Shown here: in pieces, positions 15,737 to 24,019 of the stretch | How positions within the stretch are numbered: position 1 is the first letter of the stretch | Layout of the letters: each line of letters begins with the position of its first letter | Source: Brevibacterium sp. 239c | GTDB lineage: Bacteria > Actinomycetota > Actinomycetes > Actinomycetales > Brevibacteriaceae | Reading direction: 5' to 3' | DNA length: 64,000 bases | NCBI RefSeq assembly: GCF_900169365.1 | Contig: NZ_FXZH01000018.1 | Coordinates: 1 to 64,000, forward strand | Made by a program: the position numbers and the translations under genes | The notes under the pieces: model-generated | The model's input: the letters and a program-made list of their open reading frames with translations, nothing else | What the model was told of the DNA's origin: nothing | Database searches by the model: none

Positions 15737-16504
15737 TCACTCCTCGACGATGACCACGTCGAGGGTGCGCGGACCGTGGACGCCCTCGACGCGTTTGAGT
15801 TCGATGTCGCTCGTCGCCGAGGGCCCGGAGATGAACGTCAGTGCCGCCTCCGGAGTCAGACGTGCGATCCCCTCGGGCACGATATCGACGATGTCGGCGA
15901 CGCGGACGACACACACGTGATGATCGGGTACGAGCGTGATCGCCCTTCTGCCGCACTCCGGTGATCCGTCGAGGACGATGGTTCCGGTCTGCGCGATCGC
16001 CACCGCCGAGGCGGTCACCACTGCCGCCTGCGTGTCGAGTTCGGGGACGCTGAGCTCCTGACCCGGAGTGTCGACCGAGATCTCACCGGAGAATTCCTGC
16101 AGCCAGGCCTCGTCGAGTCCGCGGGGCACGACGATGTTCGAACCCGTCTCAAGGAGTCCTGCGATGGTCGCAGCAGGGTCGCCGGTGACGCGGTGGACGT
16201 TGGCTTTGTAGTCCTCAAGTCGGTCGACGAGGAGTTCGATGAGGTCCTCGCCGGAATGTGTGCCGGTGCGCAGATAGTCCGCGCTCTGATTGACCATGCC
16301 CCCGCCGGCTGCGGGAGTCGTCGAACCGGCGTCATCGGAGGTGTCCTCGGCGCCGTGGCCCGCACCGGTCCTGGACCCCGCAGCTTCAGCGGGTGAACCG
16401 GTGGGGACGGTCCCGGAGGCGGAGGAGACGTACTCGCCCCCGCCTCGGCGACCGAGGGCCTGATTGATGCGGCCGAGGATTTCTTCTCGTGCGGTGTCCG
16501 TCAT
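15737..16504 (-). CDS. lutC: Lactate utilization protein C (LutC/YkgG, LUD domain)
   Basis: 255-residue LUD-domain subunit of the LutABC L-lactate dehydrogenase complex. The C-terminal LUD domain is clear: AVAIAQTGTIVLDGSPECGR, then ITLVPDHHVCVVR and SGPSATSDIELKRVEGVHGP. The N-terminus (residues about 20-70) has a low-complexity Gly/Ala/Thr/Ser insertion before the conserved helix, longer than usual. The ATG at 16502-16504 overlaps the lutB stop (ATGA), so it is translated with lutB; an upstream start at 16567 would overlap lutB by over 60 bases and is rejected. Confidence 0.9.
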   Translation of the reverse strand: MTDTAREEILGRINQALGRRGGGEYVSSASGTVPTGSPAEAAGSRTGAGHGAEDTSDDAGSTTPAAGGGMVNQSADYLRTGTHSGEDLIELLVDRLEDYKANVHRVTGDPAATIAGLLETGSNIVVPRGLDEAWLQEFSGEISVDTPGQELSVPELDTQAAVVTASAVAIAQTGTIVLDGSPECGRRAITLVPDHHVCVVRVADIVDIVPEGIARLTPEAALTFISGPSATSDIELKRVEGVHGPRTLDVVIVEE

Positions 16505-18048
16505 GTCTCGTCGTCCTCTTCCTCTGCACGGGCCTCGTCCTGGGTGCGGGCTTCGTCCTCGGACCACAACGCCCTGAAGCTCTTCTCCGGCAGCCCGGGG
16601 ATGTCACGGCTCGAGGTCCATGCGCCGGCGATGCCCGGCAGCGAGTTGATCGGATTGCCTCCGGTGGCCTTGTGGGCGAGGGGCAGACCGGATTCGGCCG
16701 CGGCCATCCTCTTGCCCTCGCTCATCATCCACGACGCTCCGGTCAGCGCTGTGTCGAGCTGGGAGGAGACAGGGGAGTGGTTGGCTTCGACGTCCTCGTT
16801 GCGCAGGTGGACGAGGATCTCGGGAATGTTGATCTTGACCGGGCACACGTCGTAGCAGGCTCCGCACAGGCTCGAGGCATAAGGCAGCGACCCGTTCTCC
16901 TCGGTCTTCACGCCGGTCATCAGCGGTGAGAGGATAGCGCCGATCGGACCAGGGTAGGTCGATCCGTAGGCGTGGCCGCCGGTGCGTTCGTAGACGGGGC
17001 AGACGTTCATGCACGCCGAGCAGCGGATGCAGTTGAGCGCCGTGCGTCCGTGCTCATCGGCCAGGGCGCGGGTGCGTCCGTTGTCGAGGATGACGAGGTG
17101 CACGTTCTGCGGACCGTCACCGGGAGTCTTGCCCGTCCAGAAGGAGGTGTACGGGTTCATCCGCTCCCCGGTCGAGGACCGGGGCAGCAGCTGCAGGAAG
17201 ACCTCGAGATCGTCGAAGCTGGGCAGCAGCTTCTCGATGCCCATCACCGTGATCAGGGTCTCCGGCAGGGTCAGGCACATGCGGCCATTGCCCTCTGATT
17301 CGACGACGCCGAGCGTCCCGGTGTCGGCGATGCCGAAGTTCGCTCCGGAGATCGCGACCTTCGTCGTCAGGAACTTGGAGCGCAGATATCGTCGGGCTGC
17401 CTCGGCGAGGACTGCCGGTTCGTTCGTCAGCTCATCGGCGTCGGGCATCTTGTCCATGAAGATGTCGCGGATCTCATCGCGGTTGCGGTGGATGGCGGGG
17501 ACGAGGATGTGGCTGGGCTTGTCGTCGCCGAGTTGGACGATGAGTTCGGCGAGGTCGGTTTCGAACGCATCGATGTCCTGAGTCTCGAGGTGCTCGTTGA
17601 GCCCGATCTCCTCGGTCGCCATCGATTTGACCTTGATCACCTCACGACGCCCCGAGTCGAGGACAGGAGCGTTGGCCTCGACGAGTTCGGTGACGATGGC
17701 GTTGGCCTCATCGGCATCGCGTGCCCAGTGGATGATTCCGCCGGCAGCGGTGAACTTCTCTTCGAACTGCGCCAGATACTCGGGCAGGTTCTCCATCACA
17801 TGATTCTTGGCTCGTGATCCCGCCTCGCGCAGGGCCTCCCAGTCATCAAGTTCGGCCACGACCTCGGCGCGTTTATCGCGGATCGAGGCGGTGGCATGTC
17901 CGATGTTGTCGCGCAGCTGTTGGTTCGACAGATGTCGGTGCGAGACCTTCGCGAAGGACTCGTCTTCGATGATGTTGCCCTGCCCACCGGGGATCTCATG
18001 GTCGTCGTGGTGTGTGGACCGCAGCAGCGGCATTCCCAGAAAGGTCAT
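16501..18048 (-). CDS. lutB: Lactate utilization protein B (LutB, iron-sulfur subunit)
   Basis: 515-residue LUD-domain protein with two [4Fe-4S] ferredoxin motifs, CIRCSACMNVCP and CGACYDVCP, in the C-terminal half. The N-terminal LUD part shows AISGANFGIADTGTLGVVES and LHIE-type strands. It transfers electrons in the cytosolic LutABC complex oxidising L-lactate to pyruvate. The start overlaps the end of lutA by four bases (ATGA), and lutC overlaps its own end, so the three genes form one coupled operon. Confidence 0.93.
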   Translation of the reverse strand: MTFLGMPLLRSTHHDDHEIPGGQGNIIEDESFAKVSHRHLSNQQLRDNIGHATASIRDKRAEVVAELDDWEALREAGSRAKNHVMENLPEYLAQFEEKFTAAGGIIHWARDADEANAIVTELVEANAPVLDSGRREVIKVKSMATEEIGLNEHLETQDIDAFETDLAELIVQLGDDKPSHILVPAIHRNRDEIRDIFMDKMPDADELTNEPAVLAEAARRYLRSKFLTTKVAISGANFGIADTGTLGVVESEGNGRMCLTLPETLITVMGIEKLLPSFDDLEVFLQLLPRSSTGERMNPYTSFWTGKTPGDGPQNVHLVILDNGRTRALADEHGRTALNCIRCSACMNVCPVYERTGGHAYGSTYPGPIGAILSPLMTGVKTEENGSLPYASSLCGACYDVCPVKINIPEILVHLRNEDVEANHSPVSSQLDTALTGASWMMSEGKRMAAAESGLPLAHKATGGNPINSLPGIAGAWTSSRDIPGLPEKSFRALWSEDEARTQDEARAEEEDDET

Positions 18049-19040
18049 CGCAGGCTCCCTCCACTCACGGTTGCTCCTTCACTTTGGACACGCAATGGGT
18101 CCTCCTTGGTCGAAGCGAGGATCCGAGCCAGGTGGACCGTGGACTGCCCGACTCGCAGACCCGACTGGACTTTGCTCGGCTCCGTCGGGCGCGTGCTGTC
18201 TCCGCTCGAGCCCAGGTGGTCATCGCCACCGGCGCCGACGACAGCCGTGAGGTGGTCCGTATTGTCATCGCACGGATCGTTTGAGCTCGTGTGCTTCACA
18301 TGCACGGCCGTGACGTCTGGGGTGCCCTCGAAATTCCCGGTGCGTTGGAAGCGGGACATTCCGCCGCCCATGTGCAGGAGACAGGACGCGTCTCCGCCGG
18401 TGCAGACCTCGGCGCCGGTCGACTGGACGGTGCGGATCTTATCGGCGAGCATCGCCGAGGAGACCTCCGGGTTCTTCACCGAGAACGTCCCTCCGAAGCC
18501 ACAGCACGAGTCCGCGAGCGGAAGTTCGACGTAGTCGATGCCCTCGACGGAGCGCAGCAGATCGGACTGCCGATCACCGAGACGCAGCAGGCGCATCCCG
18601 TGGCATGAGGGGTGGTAGGTCACGCGGTGGGGGAAATACGATCCGAGGTCCGCTGCGGCATCCGTGACGCCTTGGACATCGGTGAGGAACTGGGAGAGTT
18701 CATAGGTGCGTCCGGCCACTTCGGCGGCTTCCGAGGCCAGGGCATCGTTGCCCATCCGGCTGGCGACCATGGGCTGTTGGTGTCCCAGCGAGGCCACACA
18801 GGAGGCGGAAGGGGCGACGGCGACGTCCCATTCGGTGTCGGTGAAAGCCCGAACGTGGTTGGCGATGACCGGTTCGGCCTGCGCGAACTTGCCGGAGTTG
18901 ATGTGCATCTGACCGCAACAGGACTGGCCTTCGGGGAAGATCACCTGATGTCCGAGTCTGCGCAGAATCGTCACGGTCGCCTGAGCGACCTCCGGGTACA
19001 TGGCATCGACGATGCACGTGGCGAACAGTGCAATCTTCAT
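18045..19040 (-). CDS. lutA: Lactate utilization protein A (LutA, CCG-domain subunit)
   Basis: 331-residue protein with two CCG domains that bind Fe-S/heterodisulfide-type centres: QSCCGQMHINSG with SASCVA, and YHPSCHGMRL with DSCCGFGGTFSV. The usual LutA is about 240 residues. Here the familiar C-terminal helix (VHLARILAS) is pushed back by about 55 residues of polar, Asp/Ser/Thr-rich sequence inserted after TAVHVKH. The ATG at 19038-19040 has GGAGGTC just upstream; a start at 19091 is not supported. First gene of lutABC. Confidence 0.92.
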   Translation of the reverse strand: MKIALFATCIVDAMYPEVAQATVTILRRLGHQVIFPEGQSCCGQMHINSGKFAQAEPVIANHVRAFTDTEWDVAVAPSASCVASLGHQQPMVASRMGNDALASEAAEVAGRTYELSQFLTDVQGVTDAAADLGSYFPHRVTYHPSCHGMRLLRLGDRQSDLLRSVEGIDYVELPLADSCCGFGGTFSVKNPEVSSAMLADKIRTVQSTGAEVCTGGDASCLLHMGGGMSRFQRTGNFEGTPDVTAVHVKHTSSNDPCDDNTDHLTAVVGAGGDDHLGSSGDSTRPTEPSKVQSGLRVGQSTVHLARILASTKEDPLRVQSEGATVSGGSLR

Positions 19041-19145
19041 CTGACCTCCAAGCCGAGTTGCCTGCAGCGCCAAGAATCGGATCCGGGGCATGGCCTCTGG
19101 GCGGAGGTCGATCGAATGCGACGGAAGTGGTTCTTGTCACAAATG

Positions 19146-19156
19146 TGGTCAGACCA
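19146..19156. promoter_or_regulatory. FadR/LldR-type operator between lutA and the GntR gene
   Basis: TGGTCAGACCA fits the FadR-subfamily operator TNGTNNNACNA and is a palindrome around its central base. It lies about 105 bases from each start in the divergent promoter region 19041-19261, so the GntR protein likely controls both lutABC and itself. Confidence 0.7.
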
Positions 19157-19261
19157 TATCATAGAGGAAAGTTCCAGCAAAGACCTCGGTGCTGGTGACA
19201 TCGGCACCGCGCAGATGCCGGGCCTTCTGACTGACTCACGGACGGCGAAAAGACAATTACG

Positions 19262-20014
19262 ATGAATAAGGCTTATGAAATAGTGCTTGCCGGAATCGAG
19301 CGTGCGTTCCTCGACGGCAGCCTCACCCTGGGCGACCGGCTGCCGGGGGAGCGGAGCCTGGCCGAGCGCTTCGGCGTTTCGCGCTCCAGTGTGCGCGAAG
19401 CCATCCGCATCCTCGACGCCGTCGGCCTCATCCGCTCCGGCGTCGGATCGGGGCCAGGAGCCGGATCGGTCATCGTCTCCGAGCCCTCGGTCGGCCTGTC
19501 ACGGGCCCTGAAGCTGCACGTCTCGGCCCGACATATCGCCCCTGCGGATGTGCTGACGACACGAGTCGTTCTCGAATCCGATGCGGTCGCCACCGCCGCA
19601 GAAGCTGTCGCTGCCGGTCACGATGAGGCCGGGGCAATCGTCCCAAATGGGGGACTGGGTGAGGCCCACCTCAAGCGAGCGGATGAGCTCCTGGCTAAGA
19701 TGCGCGAACCCGGCATCGTCAAGGAATCCTTCCACGATCTCGACGCCCGATTCCACCGTGAACTGTGCGCTGCCGCAGGCAACCCGGTCACCGACATCAT
19801 CCTCGCCTCACTCTCGAGCAGCATCATCGACTATGTCTCGTCGGCGGCCGCCGCGACCCAAGACTGGGCCTGGGTGCAAGCCGAACTTACGAAACAACAC
19901 GCCGGTCTCCTCGACGCCATTCTGACCGGCGATGCTGACCGGGCGCGGCGCGAATGCGCGGCCCATATTCACTGGTTCGCCAGCACCACCGACATCGGTG
20001 CGGCACGAACATGA
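19262..20014 (+). CDS. GntR-family regulator, FadR/LldR subfamily (probable lut regulator)
   Basis: 250 residues: a winged helix at residues 1-75 (LGDRLPGERSLAERFGVSRS, SVREAIRILDAVGLI) and a C-terminal FCD ligand-binding domain with its metal ligands in DLDARFHRELCAAAGN and the later HAGLLDAI and ECAAHIHW histidines. FCD regulators of this kind respond to lactate or other small organic acids. It is divergent from lutABC with one operator between them, so it most likely represses lutABC until lactate is present. ATG at 19262; ribosome-binding site weak. Confidence 0.88.
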   Translation: MNKAYEIVLAGIERAFLDGSLTLGDRLPGERSLAERFGVSRSSVREAIRILDAVGLIRSGVGSGPGAGSVIVSEPSVGLSRALKLHVSARHIAPADVLTTRVVLESDAVATAAEAVAAGHDEAGAIVPNGGLGEAHLKRADELLAKMREPGIVKESFHDLDARFHRELCAAAGNPVTDIILASLSSSIIDYVSSAAAATQDWAWVQAELTKQHAGLLDAILTGDADRARRECAAHIHWFASTTDIGAART

Positions 20015-20050
20015 CCAGCACAACAGGAACCTGACCCTAGGATTGGCACC

Positions 20051-20971
20051 ATGAACCCTTCACGCACACAGAACATCAGGACCGTCTCTTCGCGTCTCAA
20101 CTCATTCCACTCGGCCATGTACTTCTCCGAGACCGTGGGGCAGGAATATGCCAAACACGGACTCGAAACCGGAGTCGAAGGGACCCTGGCGGCACGGTCG
20201 GCGCCCTTGGGTCGCGTGAACGCCGGGGTCGTCAGCGCCGCCTACTACAACTACTCACACGCCTTCCTCTCAGACCAGTTCCCGAAGCTGTGGGAGAAGG
20301 TCTCACCGGAAACCATGGTCCAAGCTCGCTTCGATGCGGTGGCCGTCTTCATGGCCGAACTCTTCGAATCCCGCGAGGACATAGCCCTGCTCACCGAGGC
20401 GGCCACGGAGCTGGCCACAGCCATGACGCCGGTGCTGGCGAATATGGACTTCTCGGGTCGGGTGTTGGCCCAGGCCACAGCGGACGCAGTCTCCGCGCAC
20501 ACGGCCAACACCGCGTTCGAGCAGCTATGGGACGTGGCGACGATTGCCCGAGAATTTCGGGGAGACGGCCATGTGGCCTCGCTCGTGACGGCAGGTGTTC
20601 CAGGCATCGACGCACTCATGCTCGATGTCGCCACGGGCGCCTCGTTCAAGCCGCGTGCGGCGCAGAAGACCCGTGGATTCACCGATGAGGAATGGAAGAG
20701 CGCGCAGACGCGCCTGGCCGAAGCCGGACTCATCACCGTCGATGCCGACGAGCGCGGCTTCGACCTGCCGGCCATCACCGATGCCGGCCGCGATCTCAAG
20801 GAACAGGTCGAGCAGCTCACCGACGGCACGGTCGCCGCCGCCTGGTCAGCACTCAGTGATGAGGAGATCGAGGCACTCGTGTCTCCGAGCCGCAGCCTGA
20901 TCAAAGTCCTGGCCCAGTCGGGTGCCTTCCCGGCCACGATCTTTGCCCAGCCGGCCAAGAAGGCCAGCTGA
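20051..20971 (+). CDS. SCO6745-family protein
   Basis: 306-residue actinobacterial protein of the SCO6745 family. Seen are the N-terminal YFSETVGQEYAKHGLE segment, APLGRVNAGVVSAAYYNYS, the central HVASLVTAGVPGIDALMLD, and a winged-helix-like C-terminal half (EEWKSAQTRLAEAGLITVDA, ITDAGRDLKEQVEQLTD). The last part resembles MarR-type winged helices, so a regulatory role is possible, but no member is characterised to my knowledge. It starts 36 bases after the GntR gene on the same strand and may be cotranscribed. It converges with the SulP gene at 21046. Confidence 0.75.
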   Translation: MNPSRTQNIRTVSSRLNSFHSAMYFSETVGQEYAKHGLETGVEGTLAARSAPLGRVNAGVVSAAYYNYSHAFLSDQFPKLWEKVSPETMVQARFDAVAVFMAELFESREDIALLTEAATELATAMTPVLANMDFSGRVLAQATADAVSAHTANTAFEQLWDVATIAREFRGDGHVASLVTAGVPGIDALMLDVATGASFKPRAAQKTRGFTDEEWKSAQTRLAEAGLITVDADERGFDLPAITDAGRDLKEQVEQLTDGTVAAAWSALSDEEIEALVSPSRSLIKVLAQSGAFPATIFAQPAKKAS

Positions 20972-21002
20972 GCGTCGGACCAGCGTTGGGTCTGACTCGA
21001 GA

Positions 21003-21054
21003 CAGCGTCGAATCAGCATCGAGGCAACTTCGAGCCAGCCTCGTATCAGCGTCG
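21003..21054 (-). repeat. Stop-codon echo repeats at the 3' end of the second SulP gene
   Basis: On the minus strand the stop context CGACGCTGA (TGA at 21048-21046) is followed by related copies GAGGCTGGC, CGATGCTGA and CGACGCTGT within 45 bases. The copies are degenerate. Confidence 0.55.
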
Positions 21055-22737
21055 AGTTGAGGCCCTCTCCACGTGGGAGCGGGCATGCTCGATCGCACAG
21101 GGCAGGTCATCGAAGAGGTGCCTTTTGTCCCTGAGCGCACCGAGGACACCGACGTGCCGAAACAGATCGACGTGGGCGTCCTTGACGCCCTTGATGAGCA
21201 CCGTGATTCCGCGGCGTTCGAAGGTGTGGACCACCTCGGCGAGGATGCGTGCACCGGAGGCATCGACGAGTTCGAGCTGAGACATCCGCAGAATCACGAC
21301 GAGGATCCCGTCGAGTTCCATGACCTCGTCGAAGACCCGATCGGAGGAGGCGAAGAACAGCGGCCCATCGAAGCGCACGATCGAGATCGAGTCGTCGCCG
21401 GGCTGCGTGTCCTCTCCAGCGGAGACCTCTTCGATCGTCACTCCTGTCGTCCGGGACAGATTGCGCAGCGCGAAGGCAGCGGCCACCACCATGCCGATTC
21501 CGACGGCGATGATGAGATCGAAGGAGATCGTGATCAGCGCGGTGATGACGAAGCCTGCGGCATCGGAACGCGTGGAGCGCATGATGGCACGCACCGTGGT
21601 CAGATGAACCATTCGCACCGCGGTGACGAAGAGGACTCCGCCCAGTGCCGCGAGGGGAATCTGGCCTACCGGCGCGGCCGCGGCGAGGACGATGGCCAGC
21701 AGAACGAGGGCGTGGACGATCGATGCCAGCCTGGTGCGACCACCGGCCCGGATATTGACCGAGGTGCGAGCGATCGCACCCGTGGCGGGCATGCCGCCGA
21801 AGAGTGAGGAGCCGATGGACGCAATGCCCTGTCCGACCAACTCCCGATCTGGACGGTAGGCGCCCGCATCCGACATCGAGGAGGCCACCCGTGCCGAGAG
21901 CAGCGATTCGATCGCGGCCAGCGCCGCGATCGTCCCCGCCGCCGGCAGCAGCCCACCGATGGCACCGAGGTCGATGGCCGGGACAGAGGGCAGGGGCAGC
22001 GAGCGTGGAATCGCTCCGATGGTCGCCAGAGGATTGGGCACGAGAGCGGCGAGGACCGTGGCGATGACGATGCCGACGAGCGAACCCGGGATCGAGGAGT
22101 GGATCTTCGGTGCCAGGACCATGCACACGACGACGATCGCGACCGCCGTCAGAGAATAGGGCAGATAGGACCAGTCAGCCTCGCCGATGAGCTGAGCGGC
22201 CGCGACGAGCGCATTCGTACTGTGCTCACCGGGCCGCGAATCTGCCGGCGTGGTGACGAACGGGACCTGCTGCAAGAAGATGATGGAGGCTATGCCCAGG
22301 GTGAACCCCTCGATCACCGGCCAGGGAATGAATGAGACCGCGCGCCCCAGACGCAGCAGCCCGGCCGCCACGACGATGATCCCGGCGATGAGCGTCACCA
22401 CCACCACAGCCTCGGCGCCCTGAGAGGCGACGATGGGCACGAGCACGACCGCCATGGCACCGGTGGGTCCCGAGATCTGGACATGCGAGCCACCGAAGAC
22501 CGCAGCGAGCAACCCCGCCACGATGGCAGTGATCAGGCCCTGCTCCGCCGTGAGGCCCGAACTCACACCGAAGCCGAGCGCCAGCGGAAGGGCGACGATG
22601 CCGACGGTGACACCGGCAACGAGGTCCTTGGGCCAGGAACGGCGGGTCTCGCTGTAGTCGGAGACGCCCGGCAGCAGAGAACGCACCCGCTGGAAAGCGG
22701 CCCGCAGGGTCGCCGAGGTGGTGGTAGGCGAAGTCAT
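21046..22737 (-). CDS. SulP-family anion transporter with STAS domain
   Basis: 563-residue SLC26/SulP transporter. The core shows GVTVGIVALPLALGFGVSSG, HVQISGPTGAMAVVLVP and FGGMPATGAIARTSVNIRAG, typical of the branch often linked to bicarbonate uptake. A C-terminal STAS domain follows (IVRFDGPLFFASSDRVFDEV, LELVDASGARILAEV) and has a complete D-A-S-G phosphorylatable motif. Its start overlaps the stop of the ArsR gene by four bases, so ArsR and transporter are translated together. Substrate uncertain. Confidence 0.87.
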   Translation of the reverse strand: MTSPTTTSATLRAAFQRVRSLLPGVSDYSETRRSWPKDLVAGVTVGIVALPLALGFGVSSGLTAEQGLITAIVAGLLAAVFGGSHVQISGPTGAMAVVLVPIVASQGAEAVVVVTLIAGIIVVAAGLLRLGRAVSFIPWPVIEGFTLGIASIIFLQQVPFVTTPADSRPGEHSTNALVAAAQLIGEADWSYLPYSLTAVAIVVVCMVLAPKIHSSIPGSLVGIVIATVLAALVPNPLATIGAIPRSLPLPSVPAIDLGAIGGLLPAAGTIAALAAIESLLSARVASSMSDAGAYRPDRELVGQGIASIGSSLFGGMPATGAIARTSVNIRAGGRTRLASIVHALVLLAIVLAAAAPVGQIPLAALGGVLFVTAVRMVHLTTVRAIMRSTRSDAAGFVITALITISFDLIIAVGIGMVVAAAFALRNLSRTTGVTIEEVSAGEDTQPGDDSISIVRFDGPLFFASSDRVFDEVMELDGILVVILRMSQLELVDASGARILAEVVHTFERRGITVLIKGVKDAHVDLFRHVGVLGALRDKRHLFDDLPCAIEHARSHVERASTRR

Positions 22738-23159
22738 GACGTGGGCTCGCCCGTGGCCGCGGTGCTGCCCGCAGTCGCGGCGTTGTCCACAGCTGCAGGG
22801 CCACCTGGAATCTGCGGCAGCGTCTGGGCCTGGGCTAAGCGGCCCCCATCGTCTTCGAGCATCGACAGCAGCAGCGACCTGGCCACGGAGAGCAGTTCGG
22901 CGGTGCGCCGGTCGGCAAGGCGGTAGTAGACATGGCTGGCCCGACGCTCGGATTCGACCAGGCGGTGTCGGCGCAGAACGGCAAGATGCTGGGACAGATG
23001 GGAGGCTTCGAGCTCGGTCTCGGCCTGCAGATCGGTGACACTGACCTCCGGAGCACCGGCGAGGAGCTCGAGGATCCGGATTCGATACGGGTGGGCCAGG
23101 CCCTTGAACAGGTTCGCTTTGACCTCATACAGAGGCCGCTGCATGTGATTTAGTGGCAT
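22734..23159 (-). CDS. ArsR-family transcriptional regulator
   Basis: 141-residue winged-helix repressor: LFKGLAHPYRIRILELLAG, then recognition helix ASHLSQHLAVLRRHRLVESE and the wing RRASHVYYRL. The ELCVCDL metal site of arsenic/cadmium sensors is absent (the position reads SVTDLQAET), so it probably senses something other than a soft metal, or uses another site. The last 35 residues are low-complexity Ala/Thr/Gly. It is the first gene of a two-gene unit with the SulP transporter and likely controls it. Confidence 0.85.
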   Translation of the reverse strand: MPLNHMQRPLYEVKANLFKGLAHPYRIRILELLAGAPEVSVTDLQAETELEASHLSQHLAVLRRHRLVESERRASHVYYRLADRRTAELLSVARSLLLSMLEDDGGRLAQAQTLPQIPGGPAAVDNAATAGSTAATGEPTS

Positions 23160-23244
23160 GATGAAGTCATCATTTCACAAGTACGAAGAAAACGGCGCAT
23201 TGCGCGGTTTTCTTAAATCGGTGCGGGAGCGCTGCGATGCCGGC

Positions 23245-23850
23245 TCAGCGCGAGATATGTGACCCCACCTCGGCGGCAATGGACTTCGCCTCTTCTGACG
23301 TCGGCCCCTCAGCTGAGAAGACGGCCTTCCGGTAGTACTGGAGCTCCATGATCGAGTCGAGGATGTCGCCGAGGGCACGGTGGCCGCCGTGCTTCTCCGG
23401 GGACTGGAAGTAGGCGCGGGGGAACCACTGCTTGCTCAGTTCCTTGATCGAGGACACATCGATGATCCGGTAGTGGAGGTGATCGACGAGCTCAGGCATC
23501 TGCTTCGTGAGGAACACCTTGTCCGTGCCCACGGAATTGCCGCCCAATGGTGCCTTGCCGGCCTCCGGGACATGCTGTTTGATGTACTCGAGCACCCGAG
23601 CCTGCGCGTCGGCGACCGTCGTTCCCGCATCGAGTTCGGTGATGAGTCCCGAACTCGTATGCATCTGGGTGACGAAGTCGTTCATGTTCTCCAACGCCGC
23701 AGCGGAGGGCTTGATGACGATGTCGATGCCCTCGTCAAGGGGATTGAGGTCGAAGTCGGTGATCACAGCCGCCACTTCGATGAGCTCGTCCCTGACTTCG
23801 TCGAGGCCGGTCATTTCACAGTCGATCCACACAATTTTGTCGTTGCTCAC
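23245..23850 (-). CDS. orn: Oligoribonuclease
   Basis: 201-residue DEDDh 3'-5' exoribonuclease that degrades 2-5-nt RNA fragments, including pGpG. The catalytic residues are visible: WIDCEMTGLD (Asp/Glu), NSVGTDKVFL (Asp), and KHGGHRALGDILDSI (His and Asp). Length fits family members. GTG start at 23848-23850. Standalone and divergent from the 24020 gene. Confidence 0.95.
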   Translation of the reverse strand: MSNDKIVWIDCEMTGLDEVRDELIEVAAVITDFDLNPLDEGIDIVIKPSAAALENMNDFVTQMHTSSGLITELDAGTTVADAQARVLEYIKQHVPEAGKAPLGGNSVGTDKVFLTKQMPELVDHLHYRIIDVSSIKELSKQWFPRAYFQSPEKHGGHRALGDILDSIMELQYYRKAVFSAEGPTSEEAKSIAAEVGSHISR

Positions 23851-23964
23851 CAGCCCAGCTTAAAGCAGAGCGTGGGCCGTGGGCATCTCGCTTCGCTGTG
23901 CGCACCGACACACGCTGAGTACACGCACAAAAACAATACGCGCGCAGTGACTTAAACTTGGACT

Positions 23965-23986
23965 GTCCCACGGGTCAACGTGGGAC
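23965..23986 (+). promoter_or_regulatory. Hairpin in the leader of the 24020 gene
   Basis: GTCCCACG-GGTCAA-CGTGGGAC forms an 8-bp perfect stem, ending 33 bases before the GTG start. It is not followed by a T-run and could be a 5'-leader structure or an operator. Confidence 0.4.
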
Positions 23987-24019
23987 CAGAAGAGACTTTG
24001 TTGAGGGAAGGGTTCGTAC

